DNA from: Silurus meridionalis
Lineage: Eukaryota > Chordata > Actinopteri > Siluriformes > Siluridae
DNA: 64,000 nt
Reading direction: 5' to 3'
Assembly (NCBI RefSeq): GCF_014805685.1
Contig: NC_060906.1
Span: 8,943,346 to 9,007,345 of the forward strand
The translations under genes and the position numbers were made by a program. The notes under the pieces were generated by a model that saw only the letters and a list, made by a program, of their open reading frames with translations, had not been told where the DNA came from and did no database searches. Shown here piece after piece: positions 23,329 through 33,670 of the stretch (position 1 is its first letter; the number at the start of each line of letters is the position of its first letter).

Positions 23329-24148
23329 CTGTGAGATCTAGGGTTCTGTCAATGAAGACCACTGAGGCTTTCTGTGCTGCGGATTTCCTCCGGTTTTTCG
23401 CCTGGGGATGATTGGCCAGCTCGGCGGCGATCAGGCGGCTCATGGGGCCCACGGTGAAACTTTCCTCTCGCGTGTTCGCGAACTCGAAGAGCGCGTTAAG
23501 AGAGGAGGCCAGAGCCCGGATCTGAATCTGGAGCTCGTTCGGGAGCGAGTGCACGTCCAGGTCGGCGAGACTGGAGAAGCGGCGTTTCTCCGGCCGCTTG
23601 CGGTTGACGGCGGCGAGGTCGGCTTCGAGGAGCGGGAAGAGCTCGGCGAAGGCGGGCGCGATCAGGAGCTGCGAGGACGCGCGGGCGAAGTGCAACGGGA
23701 CGTGCGCGACCTCGGCGACGCGATCGGGGCCGCCCATCCAGGCGCGCAGCTTGTCCTCGAAGCGCGCGAACGCCGCGTCTCCCTCGGGCTCGGCGGAGAC
23801 GCCGTCGGCGAGCAGCAGGTGCACCGTGGGCGCCGCGGCCGTAATCACCGCGCAGCGCTGGAAGCGGCTCAGCGCCACTACATCCCTGATCACGTCCGCG
23901 GTCCGCCCTTTTAGCGTCGTGCCGACCACGAACACCGCCTCGGGCTCGTCCGCGGCTCCGGCTTCGAAGCTCGAGAAGCGTTTGACGTTGCGCGCCCCGG
24001 CGTCGAACAGCAGCTCGGCCCCTCCGCTCCAGTGCAGGCTCTCGGCGCACGCGTCATCCACGAAAACTACCGCGTTGTTCACCCTGGACGCCACTTTCTC
24101 CCACATCCGTCTGGGGAAAGACGTGAAAACCTCCGCCGAAGACGACAT
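23329..24148 (-). CDS. SCFD2: SCFD2 coding exon 1 (start codon)
   Basis: Encodes the first 273 residues plus one base of a Sec1-family-domain-containing 2 protein (vertebrate length about 680). The ATG at 24148-24146 is the first in frame and gives MSSSAEVFTSFPRR. Conserved landmarks are AVVFVDDACAESLHW at residues 26-40, LKGRTADVIRDVV near 80-90, HVPLHFA near 150 and, at the end, ASVVFIDRTLDLTG. The exon is strikingly GC- and CpG-rich compared with the rest of the window, so it behaves as a first-exon CpG island. Long open frames also exist on the opposite strand as a by-product. The donor is ACAG|GTCGGG, weak after +2, but the phase and the homologous boundary fix it. The gene is transcribed divergently from FIP1L1, 3.6 kb away. 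Confidence 0.96.
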
Positions 24149-24330
24149 TGTTTCGGGAAGATGAGAAATGAAAGAGCTGTCAATGAAACTTCCAGGCAGA
24201 CTTCATACCCAAACAAAACATAGGAGTCCCGTATAGGTGACGTGGCACCACGCTGTCGCACGAATTACACGTCACAACGCTTTATAAGCATGGAACGGGG
24301 AAGATTTTGTGCAAATATAGTAAAAGAAAT
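24149..24330 (-). promoter_or_regulatory. SCFD2: Putative SCFD2 promoter / 5' UTR
   Basis: Immediately upstream of the SCFD2 ATG. At 24238-24245 the plus strand reads TGACGTGG, identical to the core bound by ATF6/XBP1-type bZIP factors, followed by CACCACG. A further 'acacgtca' lies at 24268-24275, and 'tttataag' at 24281-24288 is TATA-like but on the plus strand. The motifs are visible; any unfolded-protein-response control is inference. Confidence 0.4.
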
Positions 24331-24690
24331 ATGAAGTGTTCTTTTTGTCAAGCATCTTCTCACATATTGTTTAATTTCTTTTCATTCATTTTTACTTTAT
24401 ATATTGAAATTATGCAAACATTTCATTAGATTAAACATGCCCAAACTGGGGTTAAATGGAAAGAATGCCAACATCTTCTAGCACTGCTCTTCATTACACA
24501 TAGCATAGCAGGATGCAGCTCGTGCAAATATAGTGAAGGAAATTTGGTATAAATAAAGGTGTGTTCTTTTTATAATAGATCTCCTGACATATTATTTCAT
24601 TTCTTAAGGTATTGCACTTAATGTAATGAAAGTGGGCAAACGTTTGACTAGATCAACCATGCCCAAAATGGGGCCCCCAGGACCTAAGGG
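24308..24690 (+). repeat. Diverged tandem duplication (~214-bp unit)
   Basis: The block beginning 'gcaaatatagtaaaagaaat' at about 24310 recurs at about 24523 as 'gcaaatatagtgaaggaaat'. Further matching blocks are 'acatatt.tttaatttc' and 'aaacatgcccaaactgggg' versus 'aaccatgcccaaaatgggg'. An ancient local duplication or a piece of a larger unrecognised repeat. Confidence 0.65.
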
Positions 24691-24879
24691 GCCCTTGGTG
24701 AATTTAGATTTGGCAAAATATGAGACAAATGGAAAGAATGGCATTAACACAGATTTTAATTTCTAATTGAAAACAGCATTTTGTGCAAATTGAAGTTAAA
24801 TGTGCAAGATGCAAGATTTAAAACACTGATGCTTCGCTACAAAGCCAAAATGGACTCAGATCTTCTAGCACTGATCGAA

Positions 24880-25060
24880 TGGTCCCACTATCTCTCAGGG
24901 TTAAGCAGTAGATATACATCAAGACTCTTTTCTGTTCTGGCACCAAGGTGGTGAAATGAACTTCCCCTAGATGTCTGAACAGCTGAGTCACTGCCTATCT
25001 TCAAATGACAGCTGAAGATCTACCTCTTCCTGAAACACTTGAACTAGCAATTATTTTCCC
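24880..25060 (+). pseudogene. L2-like LINE 3' coding fragment
   Basis: The plus strand reads, across small breaks, L-F-S-V-L-A-P-R-W, then N-E-L-P-L-D-V, then A-E-S-L-P-I-F-K and a final L-K-I-Y-L-F-L-K-H-L. This is the typical C-terminal end of L2/CR1-type ORF2 proteins. It is followed by an AT-rich tail. A stop and a missing residue show it is inactive. Confidence 0.65.
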
Positions 25061-25228
25061 CTGTTTATTTTAAATATTTATGTATTGTTTTTTTTTTTTT
25101 TAAGATTGTGCTTTAATTCCTGAGTTGATGTATTTATTGCTACAAGTGTCAAGGCACTTATGTACAATTTTAGACCAGTGAGTTTGATTCAAGCACAATT
25201 TACAAAAAAATTTATAAATTAAACCGTA

Positions 25229-27470
25229 TTTATTAACCAGAGAGGTGTGATTATGGAGATTAAACAGTATTTATTAATAGGGGAGGTGTGATTATAGGGA
25301 TTAAACAGTATTTATTGGAAAGAGAGGTGTGATTATGAGGATTAAACAGTATTTATTGATAGGAGAGGTGTGATTATGGAGATTACACAGTATTTATTAA
25401 TAGGGGAGGCGTTATTATGGAGATTAAACAGTATTTATTGATAGGGGAGGTGTTATGGGGATTAAACTGTATTTATTGATAGGAGAGGTGTTATTATGGA
25501 GATTAAACAGTATTTATTAATAGGGGAGGTGTTATTATGGGGATTAAACAGTATTTATTAATAGGGGAGGTGTTATTATGGGGATTAAACAGTATTTATT
25601 AATAGGGGAGGTGTTATTATGGGGATTAAACAGTATTTATTGATAGGAGAGGTGTTATGGGGATTAAACAGTATTTATTAATAGGGGAGGTGTTATTATG
25701 GGGATTAAACAGTATTTATTGATAGGAGGTGTTATTATGGGGATTAAACAGTATTTATTAATAGGAGGTGTTATTATGGAGATTAAACAGTATTTATTGA
25801 TAGGGGAGGTGTTATTATGGGGATTAAACAGTATTTATTAATAGGGGAGGTGTTATTATGGAGATTAAACAGTATTTATTGATAGGAGGTGTTATCATGG
25901 GGATTAAACAGTATTTATTGATAGGGAGGTGTTATTATGGGGATTAAGCAGTATTTATTGATAGGGAGGTGTTATTATGGAGATTAAACAGTATTTATTG
26001 ATAGGGAGGTGTTATTATGGGGATTAAGCAGTATTTATTGATAGGGGAGGTGTTATCATGGGGATTAAACAGTATTTATTGATAGGGGAGGTGTTATTAT
26101 GGGGATTAAGCAGTATTTATTGATAGGGGAGGTGTTATTATGGGGATTAAACAGTATTTATTAATAGGGGAGGTGTTATTATGGGGATTAAACAGTATTT
26201 ATTAATAGGGGAGGTGTTATTATGGAGATTAAACAGTATTTATTGATAGGGGAGGTGTTATTATGGGGATTAAACAGTATTTATTAATAGGGGAGGTGTT
26301 ATTATGGGGATTAAACAGTATTTATTAATAGGGGAGGTGTTATTATGGAGATTAAACAGTATTTATTGATAGGAGGTGTTATCATGGGGATTAAACAGTA
26401 TTTATTGATAGGGAGGTGTTATTATGGAGATTAAACAGTATTTATTGATAGGGGAGGTGTTATTATGGAGATTAAACAGTATTTATTAATAGGAGGTGTT
26501 ATCATGGGGATTAAACAGTATTTATTGATAGGAGGTGTTATTATGGAGATTAAACAGTATTTATTGATAGGGGAGGTGTTATTATGGAGATTAAACAGTA
26601 TTTATTGATAGGAGGTGTTATTATGGAGATTAAACAGTATTTATTAATAGGAGGTGTTATTATGGAGATTAAACAGTATTTATTGATAGGGGAGGTGTTA
26701 TTATGGAGATTAAACAGTATTTATTAATAGGGGAGGTGTTATTATGGGGATTAAACAGTATTTCTTAATAGGGGAGGTGTTATTATGGAGATTAAACAGT
26801 ATTTCTTAATAGGGGAGGTGTTATTATGGAGATTAAACAGTATTTATTGATAGGGAGGTGTTATTATGGGGATTAAACAGTATTTATTAATAGGAGGTGT
26901 TATTATGGGGATTAAACAGTATTTATTAATAGGGGAGGTGTTATTATGGAGATTAAACAGTATTTATTGATAGGGGAGGTGTTATCATGGGGATTAAACA
27001 GTATTTATTGATAGGGGAGGTGTTATTATGGGGATTAAACTGTATTTATTGATAGGGAGGTGTTATTATGGAGATTAAACAGTATTTATTGATAGGAGGT
27101 GTTATTATGGAGATTAAACAGTATTTATTAATAGGGGAGGTGTTATCATGGGGATTAAACAGTATTTATTGATAGGGGAGGTGTTATTATGGAGATTAAA
27201 CAGTATTTATTAATAGGGGAGGTGTTATTATGGGGATTAAACAGTATTTATTGATAGGGGAGGTGTTATCATGGGGATTAAACAGTATTTATTGATAGGG
27301 GAGGTGTTATTATGGAGATTAAACAGTATTTATTGATAGGAGGTGTTATGGGGATTAAACAGTATTTATTGATAGGGGAGGTGTTATTATGGAGATTAAA
27401 CAGTATTTATTGATAGGGGAGGTGTTATTATGGGGATTAAACAGTATTTATTGAGAGGAGAGGTGGGATT
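25229..27470. repeat. 2.2-kb minisatellite, ~41-bp unit, ~55 copies
   Basis: Tandem units with core 'gattaaacagtatttatt' followed by 'gataggggaggtgttattat'. Full units are about 41 bp; many are 37-38 bp because the G run before 'aggtgtt' varies (tagg, taggg, tagggg). Other variants are gatagg/aatagg, ggg/gga and attat/atcat. Higher-order blocks repeat, for example the matching stretches near 25790-25900 and 26220-26390, consistent with recent amplification. The first units (25229-25400) are the most diverged. It fills most of the interval between the SCFD2 and FIP1L1 start codons. Confidence 0.97.
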
Positions 27471-27761
27471 TTGGGGGTTAAGCAGCAGTTATTGTTAGGA
27501 GAGATGTGATTTTAGGGGATAAAACAGTATATATGTTTAATTATAGAAGAGGTTTTAAACTTCGTTTACTTCCTGTGGCCCTAAAACACGCCGTCGTCAC
27601 GTGACTTGCCGAAGCAGCGCATGTCGTTAGAAACCGCACACCGGCTGGAGGTTTGACAGCTGTTTCTCACCTGCTATTGAACGCGAGTTAAATAAAAACA
27701 AGCATTTCTCCCGTTTAGTTTACTTTGACCAAAAGTTTTTCCAGGTGGTCAGTCGCTCAGA
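27471..27761 (+). promoter_or_regulatory. FIP1L1: Putative FIP1L1 promoter / 5' UTR
   Basis: After the minisatellite the base composition becomes GC-richer. A perfect 10-bp palindrome GTCACGTGAC at 27596-27605 is an extended E-box, identical to the CLEAR/USF-type site bound by MiT/TFE and USF factors. An ETS-like 'acttcctg' is at 27568-27575. No TATA box is obvious. The start site cannot be placed from sequence alone. Confidence 0.5.
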
Positions 27762-27831
27762 ATGTCAGCTGTGGAACCGGAAAAAGCGACAGGCACCGAA
27801 AGTGTGGAGGACGAGGATTGGCTGTACGGAG
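27762..27831 (+). CDS. FIP1L1: FIP1L1 coding exon 1
   Basis: Encodes MSAVEPEKATGTESVEDE then DWLYGG. The M-S-A start and the E-D-E-(D/E)-W-L-Y-G-G ending are the conserved N-terminal hallmark of vertebrate FIP1L1. The ATG at 27762 lies in context cagaATGt. The exon ends in phase 1 at a G|GTGAGC donor. Confidence 0.93.
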
Positions 27832-28142
27832 GTGAGCCAGAGATGTTGAGAAATGTCACTCTGCTTAATTAACTATTTAAAAAACAACAATCAAACACCA
27901 AAATGTGACTTATTATGCCGCCAATAAACCTGAGAGCCTGGTTACTGAACAATAATGAGGCTCAAACTGTGTGTATTTAGTTTCCCAACCGGTATAAGCT
28001 GCAAGTGTACTACAGGAGATAATACACACACACACACACTTACTTTACATGCAGTCATGTATCTAGATTAACATCTGCACAACCAAACAGACAGTAATCA
28101 AGCTTGTTTGGATTGACTGATGTATGTAAAGATCAACTCTCC

Positions 28143-28181
<39 letters not shown>

Positions 28182-28236
28182 ACATACACACACTATCCAT
28201 CAGTCACTTCTAAATTTGTCTGATCACGTCTTCCAG

Positions 28237-28318
28237 AGGACGTTGACAATGGCAGAGATGTGGCCGAAGCTGCTGGCGACGAGGACGATGAAAAGAAGAC
28301 AGAGACTGAAATTTTCAG
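28237..28318 (+). CDS. FIP1L1: FIP1L1 coding exon 2
   Basis: After acceptor GTCTTCCAG it reads (G)EDVDNGRDVAEAAGDED then DEKKTETEIF(R): an acidic, low-complexity segment as expected for the poly(A) polymerase-binding N-terminal region. The G-P-W-D-V-H-V-H-S-D-L-A-K segment that follows W-L-Y-G-G in the human protein is absent. The exon ends in phase 2. Confidence 0.82.
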
Positions 28319-29505
28319 GTAAATGAATTTATGGATTTTTGGATTTGATTCGAGTCCCACAATGGATCACATGATCCCCACCTGGCTATAAGTTTAGTAT
28401 AGGGACATTTAGTTCCCATTTGCCGTTTTAATAACCTCCACTCTTTTGGGAAGATGTTCCACTAGATTATAGAGTGTGCTTTGGAGATTGAAGGGTGTTA
28501 ATAAAGTCAGGTACTCATGTATTTGAGGGGAGGAGGCCTGGGGTGCAGCCAGCGCACACCACATTTATTTTAAAAAGGTGGTCAAATAGGGTTGAGAGCT
28601 GGCAGATCTTCAACTCCAACCTATATTAAGCTCTTTATGAAGCTTGGGTATCTTCAAGTTTGGGTCAATTGTACGCCCGTAACTTTGTGGTAACAGTTAC
28701 ACATAAGGCTGAAAAAGTCAGGTGTCCTAATACCTTTGTCCCTATAGTGTGTGTGTGTGTATATATATATAAAGATCAAAATGGGTTTTCCTCTTAGGTT
28801 TTTTTCTTTTTTTTCTATTACAGCAATTAAGTCCTACTGACCCGTTTCACACGTCTCCACATCCCAGTTTTGCCTCTGGCAATCCGTCCGCTCTTTCTTT
28901 CCAGCTCGTGCAATAAATAGAAAGGTGTTATTTGTGAGGAAGTGTAAGGAACTGAGCCGGGGAATGAAATGGGCCATCACGCTTATTTCTCATTAGGTGG
29001 AGTTACGCTACACTAATGATGCATGTACGTTTAATACCTGGTACGCTCAGCACTTGGTAATGACATACCATGAAAAAAAAGAACCAACAACACAGTGTAT
29101 GTGAAGCTGAGGGAGAAATTACTTCTTTATCGCGTATTAAATTCGTACAGTACACGAGTGCTCAGTTACTCACCTCAAGCATTTTGGAGTCGACACAGCA
29201 TTTCTAAGCGTACGCTTTTGCTTTCCTCAAGCATTTTTCACTTCTTATTCGCTATTGCAAAAGTACAAGCCTGGTTTGTAAACAGATCCTTCAGGCCACC
29301 CGGGATCTGTTCAGACCAATCGTCGCTTGGTATCAGGTTGTGCGATGGCCATCTGAACATGCTGGTGAGCGGTGTTTAAACAGCATTGTATCTACACATG
29401 ATCATTTGTAAAGGCTGTTTAGTTGAGAAAAAAAAAGAATGAGAAAGTTTTAGGAAAAGGATCTGCTACATTGTGCCTCCATTTCACATGTATTTCTTTT
29501 TCCAG

Positions 29506-29551
29506 TGCTTTGGTTGGAGATGTGGAAGGCGTTAATAGAGTGGACCATCAG
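29506..29551 (+). CDS. FIP1L1: FIP1L1 coding exon 3
   Basis: A 46-nt exon between TTTTTCCAG and CAG|GTAGTT. It encodes (S)ALVGDVEGVNRVDHQ. No strong family motif, but phase and position fit between the acidic exons. Confidence 0.75.
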
Positions 29552-29625
29552 GTAGTTGTTTTTTCTTTATCACTGATTTCGTAATTCATCAAAATAGTAA
29601 ATGTGTGCTTTCTCTCGTCATTAAG

Positions 29626-29711
29626 GATGGAGATGCGGACAGCAACACGGACAGCGACGACAACTTGCGAGTTACGATCGGCGACATCAAAACAGACAGG
29701 ATGCAGAGCAT
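29626..29711 (+). CDS. FIP1L1: FIP1L1 coding exon 4
   Basis: Encodes DGDADSNTDSDDNLRVTIGD then IKTDRMQS. The D-S-D-D..V-T-I-G-D-I-K-T string is the conserved FIP1L1 acidic/VTIGDIKT segment. It ends at AGCAT|GTGAGT in phase 2. Confidence 0.93.
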
Positions 29712-29799
29712 GTGAGTATTCGGTCTCAAAAGTCAAGATCACAATCATGCCTGGCCCTGTTTCCTGTTTCTCCACCATCTCATATTATCTGAAAATACT

Positions 29800-30265
29800 A
29801 GGGATGCGTTGCGATACGATTCGCCCCCTATCACGATTTGATTCAACACTATGCAATTCAATGCAATGAGAAAAAATATGGTGGTATGCAATTCAATATG
29901 GTACACACAGTTTACTTTTATTTCTTTGGTTCAGACAGACAGCAAGTCATACATTTGCTTAAGTGTCTTTTGACTTCTAACGCATGGCCCATTCACAAAC
30001 TTGCCTTTGTAAAGAAAAAAGATGAAACCAGACATTTTCCTGTTTAGTCTCCAGGAAGACGCAGCTCTACCTCTGCCATGTTAATCTGTATTCTATGTGA
30101 CTCTGAGGACACGCCTCGGTCTCCGCAGCAGTGTTTAGAGAACGCGCTCGGGAAACAGTTGTCACTTTCTAAATAATAAAAGTATAGTGCATCTACTAAC
30201 AATTATATATAAATAAATTGTTTTTACCGATGCAAATATGTTGAAAATGATGCACCGCGATCCCA
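29800..30265 (+). mobile_element. hAT-like interspersed repeat, uninterrupted copy
   Basis: Starts 'actagggatgcgttgcgata' and ends near 'aaaatgatgcaccgcgatcc', whose complement resembles the start. The body matches 3740-4370 but lacks the SINE. It sits in FIP1L1 intron 4. Confidence 0.6.
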
Positions 30266-30908
30266 AAGCCAACTTGCCAACCGTGAATCTTGCCATCCAT
30301 AGTGGTGATAATCTGATTGCCAGATCAGAAAACTCTAGTGACATCCCGTTCATGTCTGTATCGCTACTGTTGCAGCAGCACTGAGGCCTTCTAGGGTGTG
30401 TCCTTGTGTTTGGGAATCAGTTACACCCATGGCTGGAAATCTGAAGCTGTATTTGTTTGAAATTTGAGTTTCAGACCTGCTTTAGATGACTTCCACCAAA
30501 ATTGCTGACTTTACCATTAATTACCGCGATCAAACGTTCCTGGCTCGTGATTATCTCTCCAAAATGGCCATGTGCACCAAGAGTGTTTCATTTCAGGGTT
30601 TCAAGATTGGATTAGATTTTTTTCCCGCCAGTATACATATTATACGGACCACAAATGTTATTGAGTCTAATTTCATCAAGAAGTTTATTCAGGATAAATA
30701 AAGATGTCAAAATGAAACCACCGTATCCAGAAGAGCGCATGATATTTCTGACACGAATGATCTTTTGCAGTGTCTCTGCAAGTAGGTTGGAGGTTATGTT
30801 TTAGAAGATAACCACTAATACTTCTGAAATTGAACCCTCTGGATTGAGGTGAATCTCACAGTATGGCTGTGATGTAACTTTGGTGTTCTGTTTGTTTCCA
30901 TTTTGCAG

Positions 30909-30955
30909 CAACTCTCATGTCAGTCTCAAGACCTCGGGAATAACCACTGTGTCAG
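30909..30955 (+). CDS. FIP1L1: FIP1L1 coding exon 5
   Basis: A 47-nt exon after CCATTTTGCAG. It encodes (I)NSHVSLKTSGITTVS(G), corresponding to the family's V-N-L-N-I-K-T-G-G segment. It ends in phase 1 at CAG|GTAACA. Confidence 0.85.
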
Positions 30956-31814
30956 GTAACAACCTACTGACTTTTAACCTCCCAACTAAAAAAAAAAAAA
31001 AAAACAGCACATGGGTAAGCAGCAATAATTAGGGAGCCAAGAACCAAAGGTCTACAAACACTCTTGTAATTGTATGTTCCACTTTTTTTTTTCTACTACT
31101 ATTACTACGAGATGGGAGTAAGTTTGATATGCAGTATCCTTCATCCATAACATGCAAGCAAATTTAATGGCAACACTTTTACATATTGACACCAAACTTA
31201 AATATTCCTGTGAATGAACTTGTGAATATTCTTAGCAAAATGGTCTAATTTTACTTTGCAAAAAATGTGAAACTTGAAAGGGCTGCTTATATGGCTTGAT
31301 GTTTTGTCATCACATTATTATGTATATTGTCTCGCACTGGTGGTCCAAATACAGTAGCTTCTTGTCTTCCTCGATGGCTAACGCTTGGGCCCCGAAAGCT
31401 TATAGCAGTCACTTTTTTGTTGCATTTTGTTTGCTAGTTACAATTATTTTGTCTGCATATAGCTACAGAAACTCTTACAACAAAAATAAAATTTGCTAAT
31501 TTATATTTATTTTATTTACAATAGAATATAAATTAAATGGTTAAACTGAGAATATATACCATTTTAAAGGGTTAAAAAAAAAAGGTCATTTTTAATTTAA
31601 TGGCTCAAACAAAGTTGGGACAGGGTCATGTTTACTACAGTGTAGCATCACATCTTCTGTCCATATACATCTTGGAACTGAGGAGACCATGTTGTTTCAT
31701 ATGTGTCTGATAAAGGATTCTAGCTGCTTAACATTTCTGAGTGTCCTTTGTTGTGTTTTTCATTTCATAATTCGCCAAATGGTGAATGGTGAAAGATTTC
31801 CTAATGTTCCCCAG

Positions 31815-31913
31815 GCGGAAAGGTCTCTGGCTCTGTTGCAGTGGATGGTTTCCCTGGTGCTCCATCACTAGAGGTGGAGGGAGAGTTGGAGGAGAAACCT
31901 TGGAGAAGACCAG
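31815..31913 (+). CDS. FIP1L1: FIP1L1 coding exon 6
   Basis: Reads (G)GKVSGSVAVDGFPGAPSLE then VEGELEEKPWRRP(G). The E-K-P-W-R-(K/R)-P-G string opens the Fip1 motif. An in-frame reading requires the phase-1 entry from exon 5; the apparent stop in other frames is irrelevant. The donor CAG|GTGTGTGTG runs straight into a TG tract. Confidence 0.95.
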
Positions 31914-32237
31914 GTGTGTGTGTGTGTGTGCATGCCCGTGTTTACGTAGGACTGGAGGAAAACCAATAATTCAAAGCTATGCTTTCCAAATCTGACTTTT
32001 TTGACAAGGGAAAATGGTTTGCTGAAAATCCTTTGCTGAGCGATGATAAACGAAAAACCTTCTAAACTTCTAAAAGTTAGAAGACCATCCGTGTTTATGT
32101 TCGAGCGGGAAACATGGTCAGATTTGTTTTTCGAAGAAAAAAAAAACCCTATACTCTTACGCTAACGCTAGGCAATCATCCAGGCTATGTTTGAGGTCTA
32201 ATATTTGAAGTAGGCTTGCTTGTGTGATTATATATAT

Positions 32238-32606
32238 TAAAGGTTAACTGATAGTGAATTTTACTGATAGCTTTTACTGATTTTACTGATTGAATCAACC
32301 TATAAAAAAACTGGTTAACTGGATAAAAAAATAAACTAACACTTCATGTAAAACAGTACTGAACTTTATCACAAAAAACCAAAACAGTACAGATTCATGA
32401 AAATGTGCTAAAGGACATAAATATGAATATATTAATGAATAAATTAGAAATAATAAAAATAGCGTTCTCCGTGCAGCGTGCAGTCTCCAGTGTAAAAACA
32501 AACAGCACATGGCGTCTGTGATTCACCTCTAGAGGCCGCTTTTCCAATCGGATGGAATGGTGATCCATCGATCAACTATCGGTGCCGAATAATCGGTCAA
32601 CCTCGA
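32238..32606 (+). mobile_element. Non-autonomous hAT-like MITE, family B
   Basis: Left end TAAAGGTTAACTGAT, right end ATCGGTCAACCTCGA, flanked by atatatat and acatatat (7 of 8 identical). The interior 'cacctctagaggccgct' is shared with the 6281 and 17052 copies. Inserted in FIP1L1 intron 6. Confidence 0.7.
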
Positions 32607-32939
32607 ACATATATGGCTTTATACAGTATAATCCAATCATCAAACAGTAAAAGCAGCCCTCATAGAACATCAATGATTTTCTTCAGTTGAACTGTATTAC
32701 TTTTTAAAGCTATTGTGTTTGGAAACTGTACAAACCGAACAGTTAATTTAGGACATGAACAAGCCGGGAAAAAACCCCCCCATCCAATTTGTTCCAGTTT
32801 CCAGTGTATGGATATTATGCACAATGCTAGAGCTTTGCTGTTTTGGCTGAACTAGTGCATTTTGGGGTTAGTGGAAAAATGCAGGCGCAAATAGTGTTTG
32901 TTTTTGGTCAGATTTCTAACTCTGTGTGGGTGCAATCAG

Positions 32940-33067
32940 GTGCGGACCTGTCCGACTATTTTAACTACGGCTTCAACGAGGACACCTGGAAGACCTACTG
33001 TGACAAACAGAGGAGGCTGCGCATGAGCCTAGAGTTCATGTCCTTAGGCTCATCTGAGAAGAGCAAG
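32940..33067 (+). CDS. FIP1L1: FIP1L1 coding exon 7 (core Fip1 motif)
   Basis: Encodes (G)[32 protein letters not shown] and a tail [27 protein letters not shown] is the near-invariant heart of the Fip1 domain, which contacts CPSF30 zinc fingers in the polyadenylation complex. The exon must end at AAG|GCATGT because reading on gives A-C-stop; a GC donor is therefore inferred. Confidence 0.95.
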
Positions 33068-33139
33068 GCATGTTGACTTTTCCATCAGTGTAATTCATCG
33101 TAGTTCATTTCTTTGACATTAGGGGATATAATGTAAGTC

Positions 33140-33167
33140 GTGTGTGTGTGTGTGTGTGTGTGTGTGT
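33140..33167. repeat. (TG)n tract serving as exon 8 acceptor region
   Basis: About 14 TG dinucleotides immediately before the acceptor AG at 33168-33169, taking the place of a polypyrimidine tract. Confidence 0.9.
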
Positions 33168-33169
33168 AG

Positions 33170-33213
33170 GGTCATCATGATGAGCCCGTCTCTAAATCCG
33201 ATCTCTCGTCCAG
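33170..33213 (+). CDS. FIP1L1: FIP1L1 coding exon 8
   Basis: A 44-nt exon reading GHHDEPVSKSDLSS(R), bounded by GTGTAG and CAG|GTATAT. Phase 0 in, phase 2 out, which fits both neighbours. It lacks a diagnostic motif, and the phase argument depends on the GC donor of exon 7, so the call is moderate. Confidence 0.7.
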
Positions 33214-33419
33214 GTATATCTCAGTCTCTCACTGAACTGTTTTCAACTTCCTTATTGTTATCGATTTTCTGTCTGCACTGCGTAACCGCCGTGAGCCTGG
33301 TGAAGATGACAGAGCCACGCCCGTTCAGATCGAATACACGGGTCACACATGACCTCCAGATTTCGAACACGTTAGAACCATTACCACTAAGCACCAGGTC
33401 AGAGTACAGAGTACAGAGT

Positions 33420-33670
33420 TCGATTCAATTCATTTTTATTTGTAACAATGGACATTTGTCATTAAGCAGCTTTACAGAGATAAAGCAGGTATTGGGTTGT
33501 GTAAAATAATTTTAGTGTACAAGTTCGATCCTTAAAATTGTAAATTTGACCCTAAAGAGCGAGCCAGTGGCCACTGCGGCAAAGGAAAAACTACCTGAGA
33601 TGGCATGAGGAAGAAACATTAAGCGCAACCAGATTCTTAAGAGAACCTCATCCTTCAAAACCGAATGCCA
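33420..33670 (-). repeat. Teleost interspersed repeat, family A
   Basis: Reverse-strand copy of the sequence at 1012-1322 and 44330-44540, for example 'agctttacagagataaagca' and 'tggcatgaggaagaaac'. Lies in FIP1L1 intron 8. Confidence 0.6.

Larger units (their letters stand above)
2637..24148 (-). other. SCFD2: SCFD2 gene span in window (5' part)
   Basis: Three coding exons (820, 169 and 128 nt; 1,117 nt, about 372 residues) with matching phases 1, 2, 1. No stop or frameshift was seen, so this is the 5' half of an apparently intact gene whose remaining exons lie left of the window. The neighbour FIP1L1 on the other strand and LNX1 beyond reproduce the vertebrate gene order, supporting orthology. 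Confidence 0.93.

Noticed and set aside
23408..24164. Long plus-strand open frames (168 and 188 codons) opposite SCFD2 exon 1
   Set aside because: They are complements of a GC-rich coding exon lacking AT-rich stop codons; no family resemblance, and the minus-strand frame matches SCFD2 throughout.
25229..27470. CRISPR-like regular repeats
   Set aside because: Units are contiguous without unique spacers and the genome is vertebrate; it is a minisatellite.
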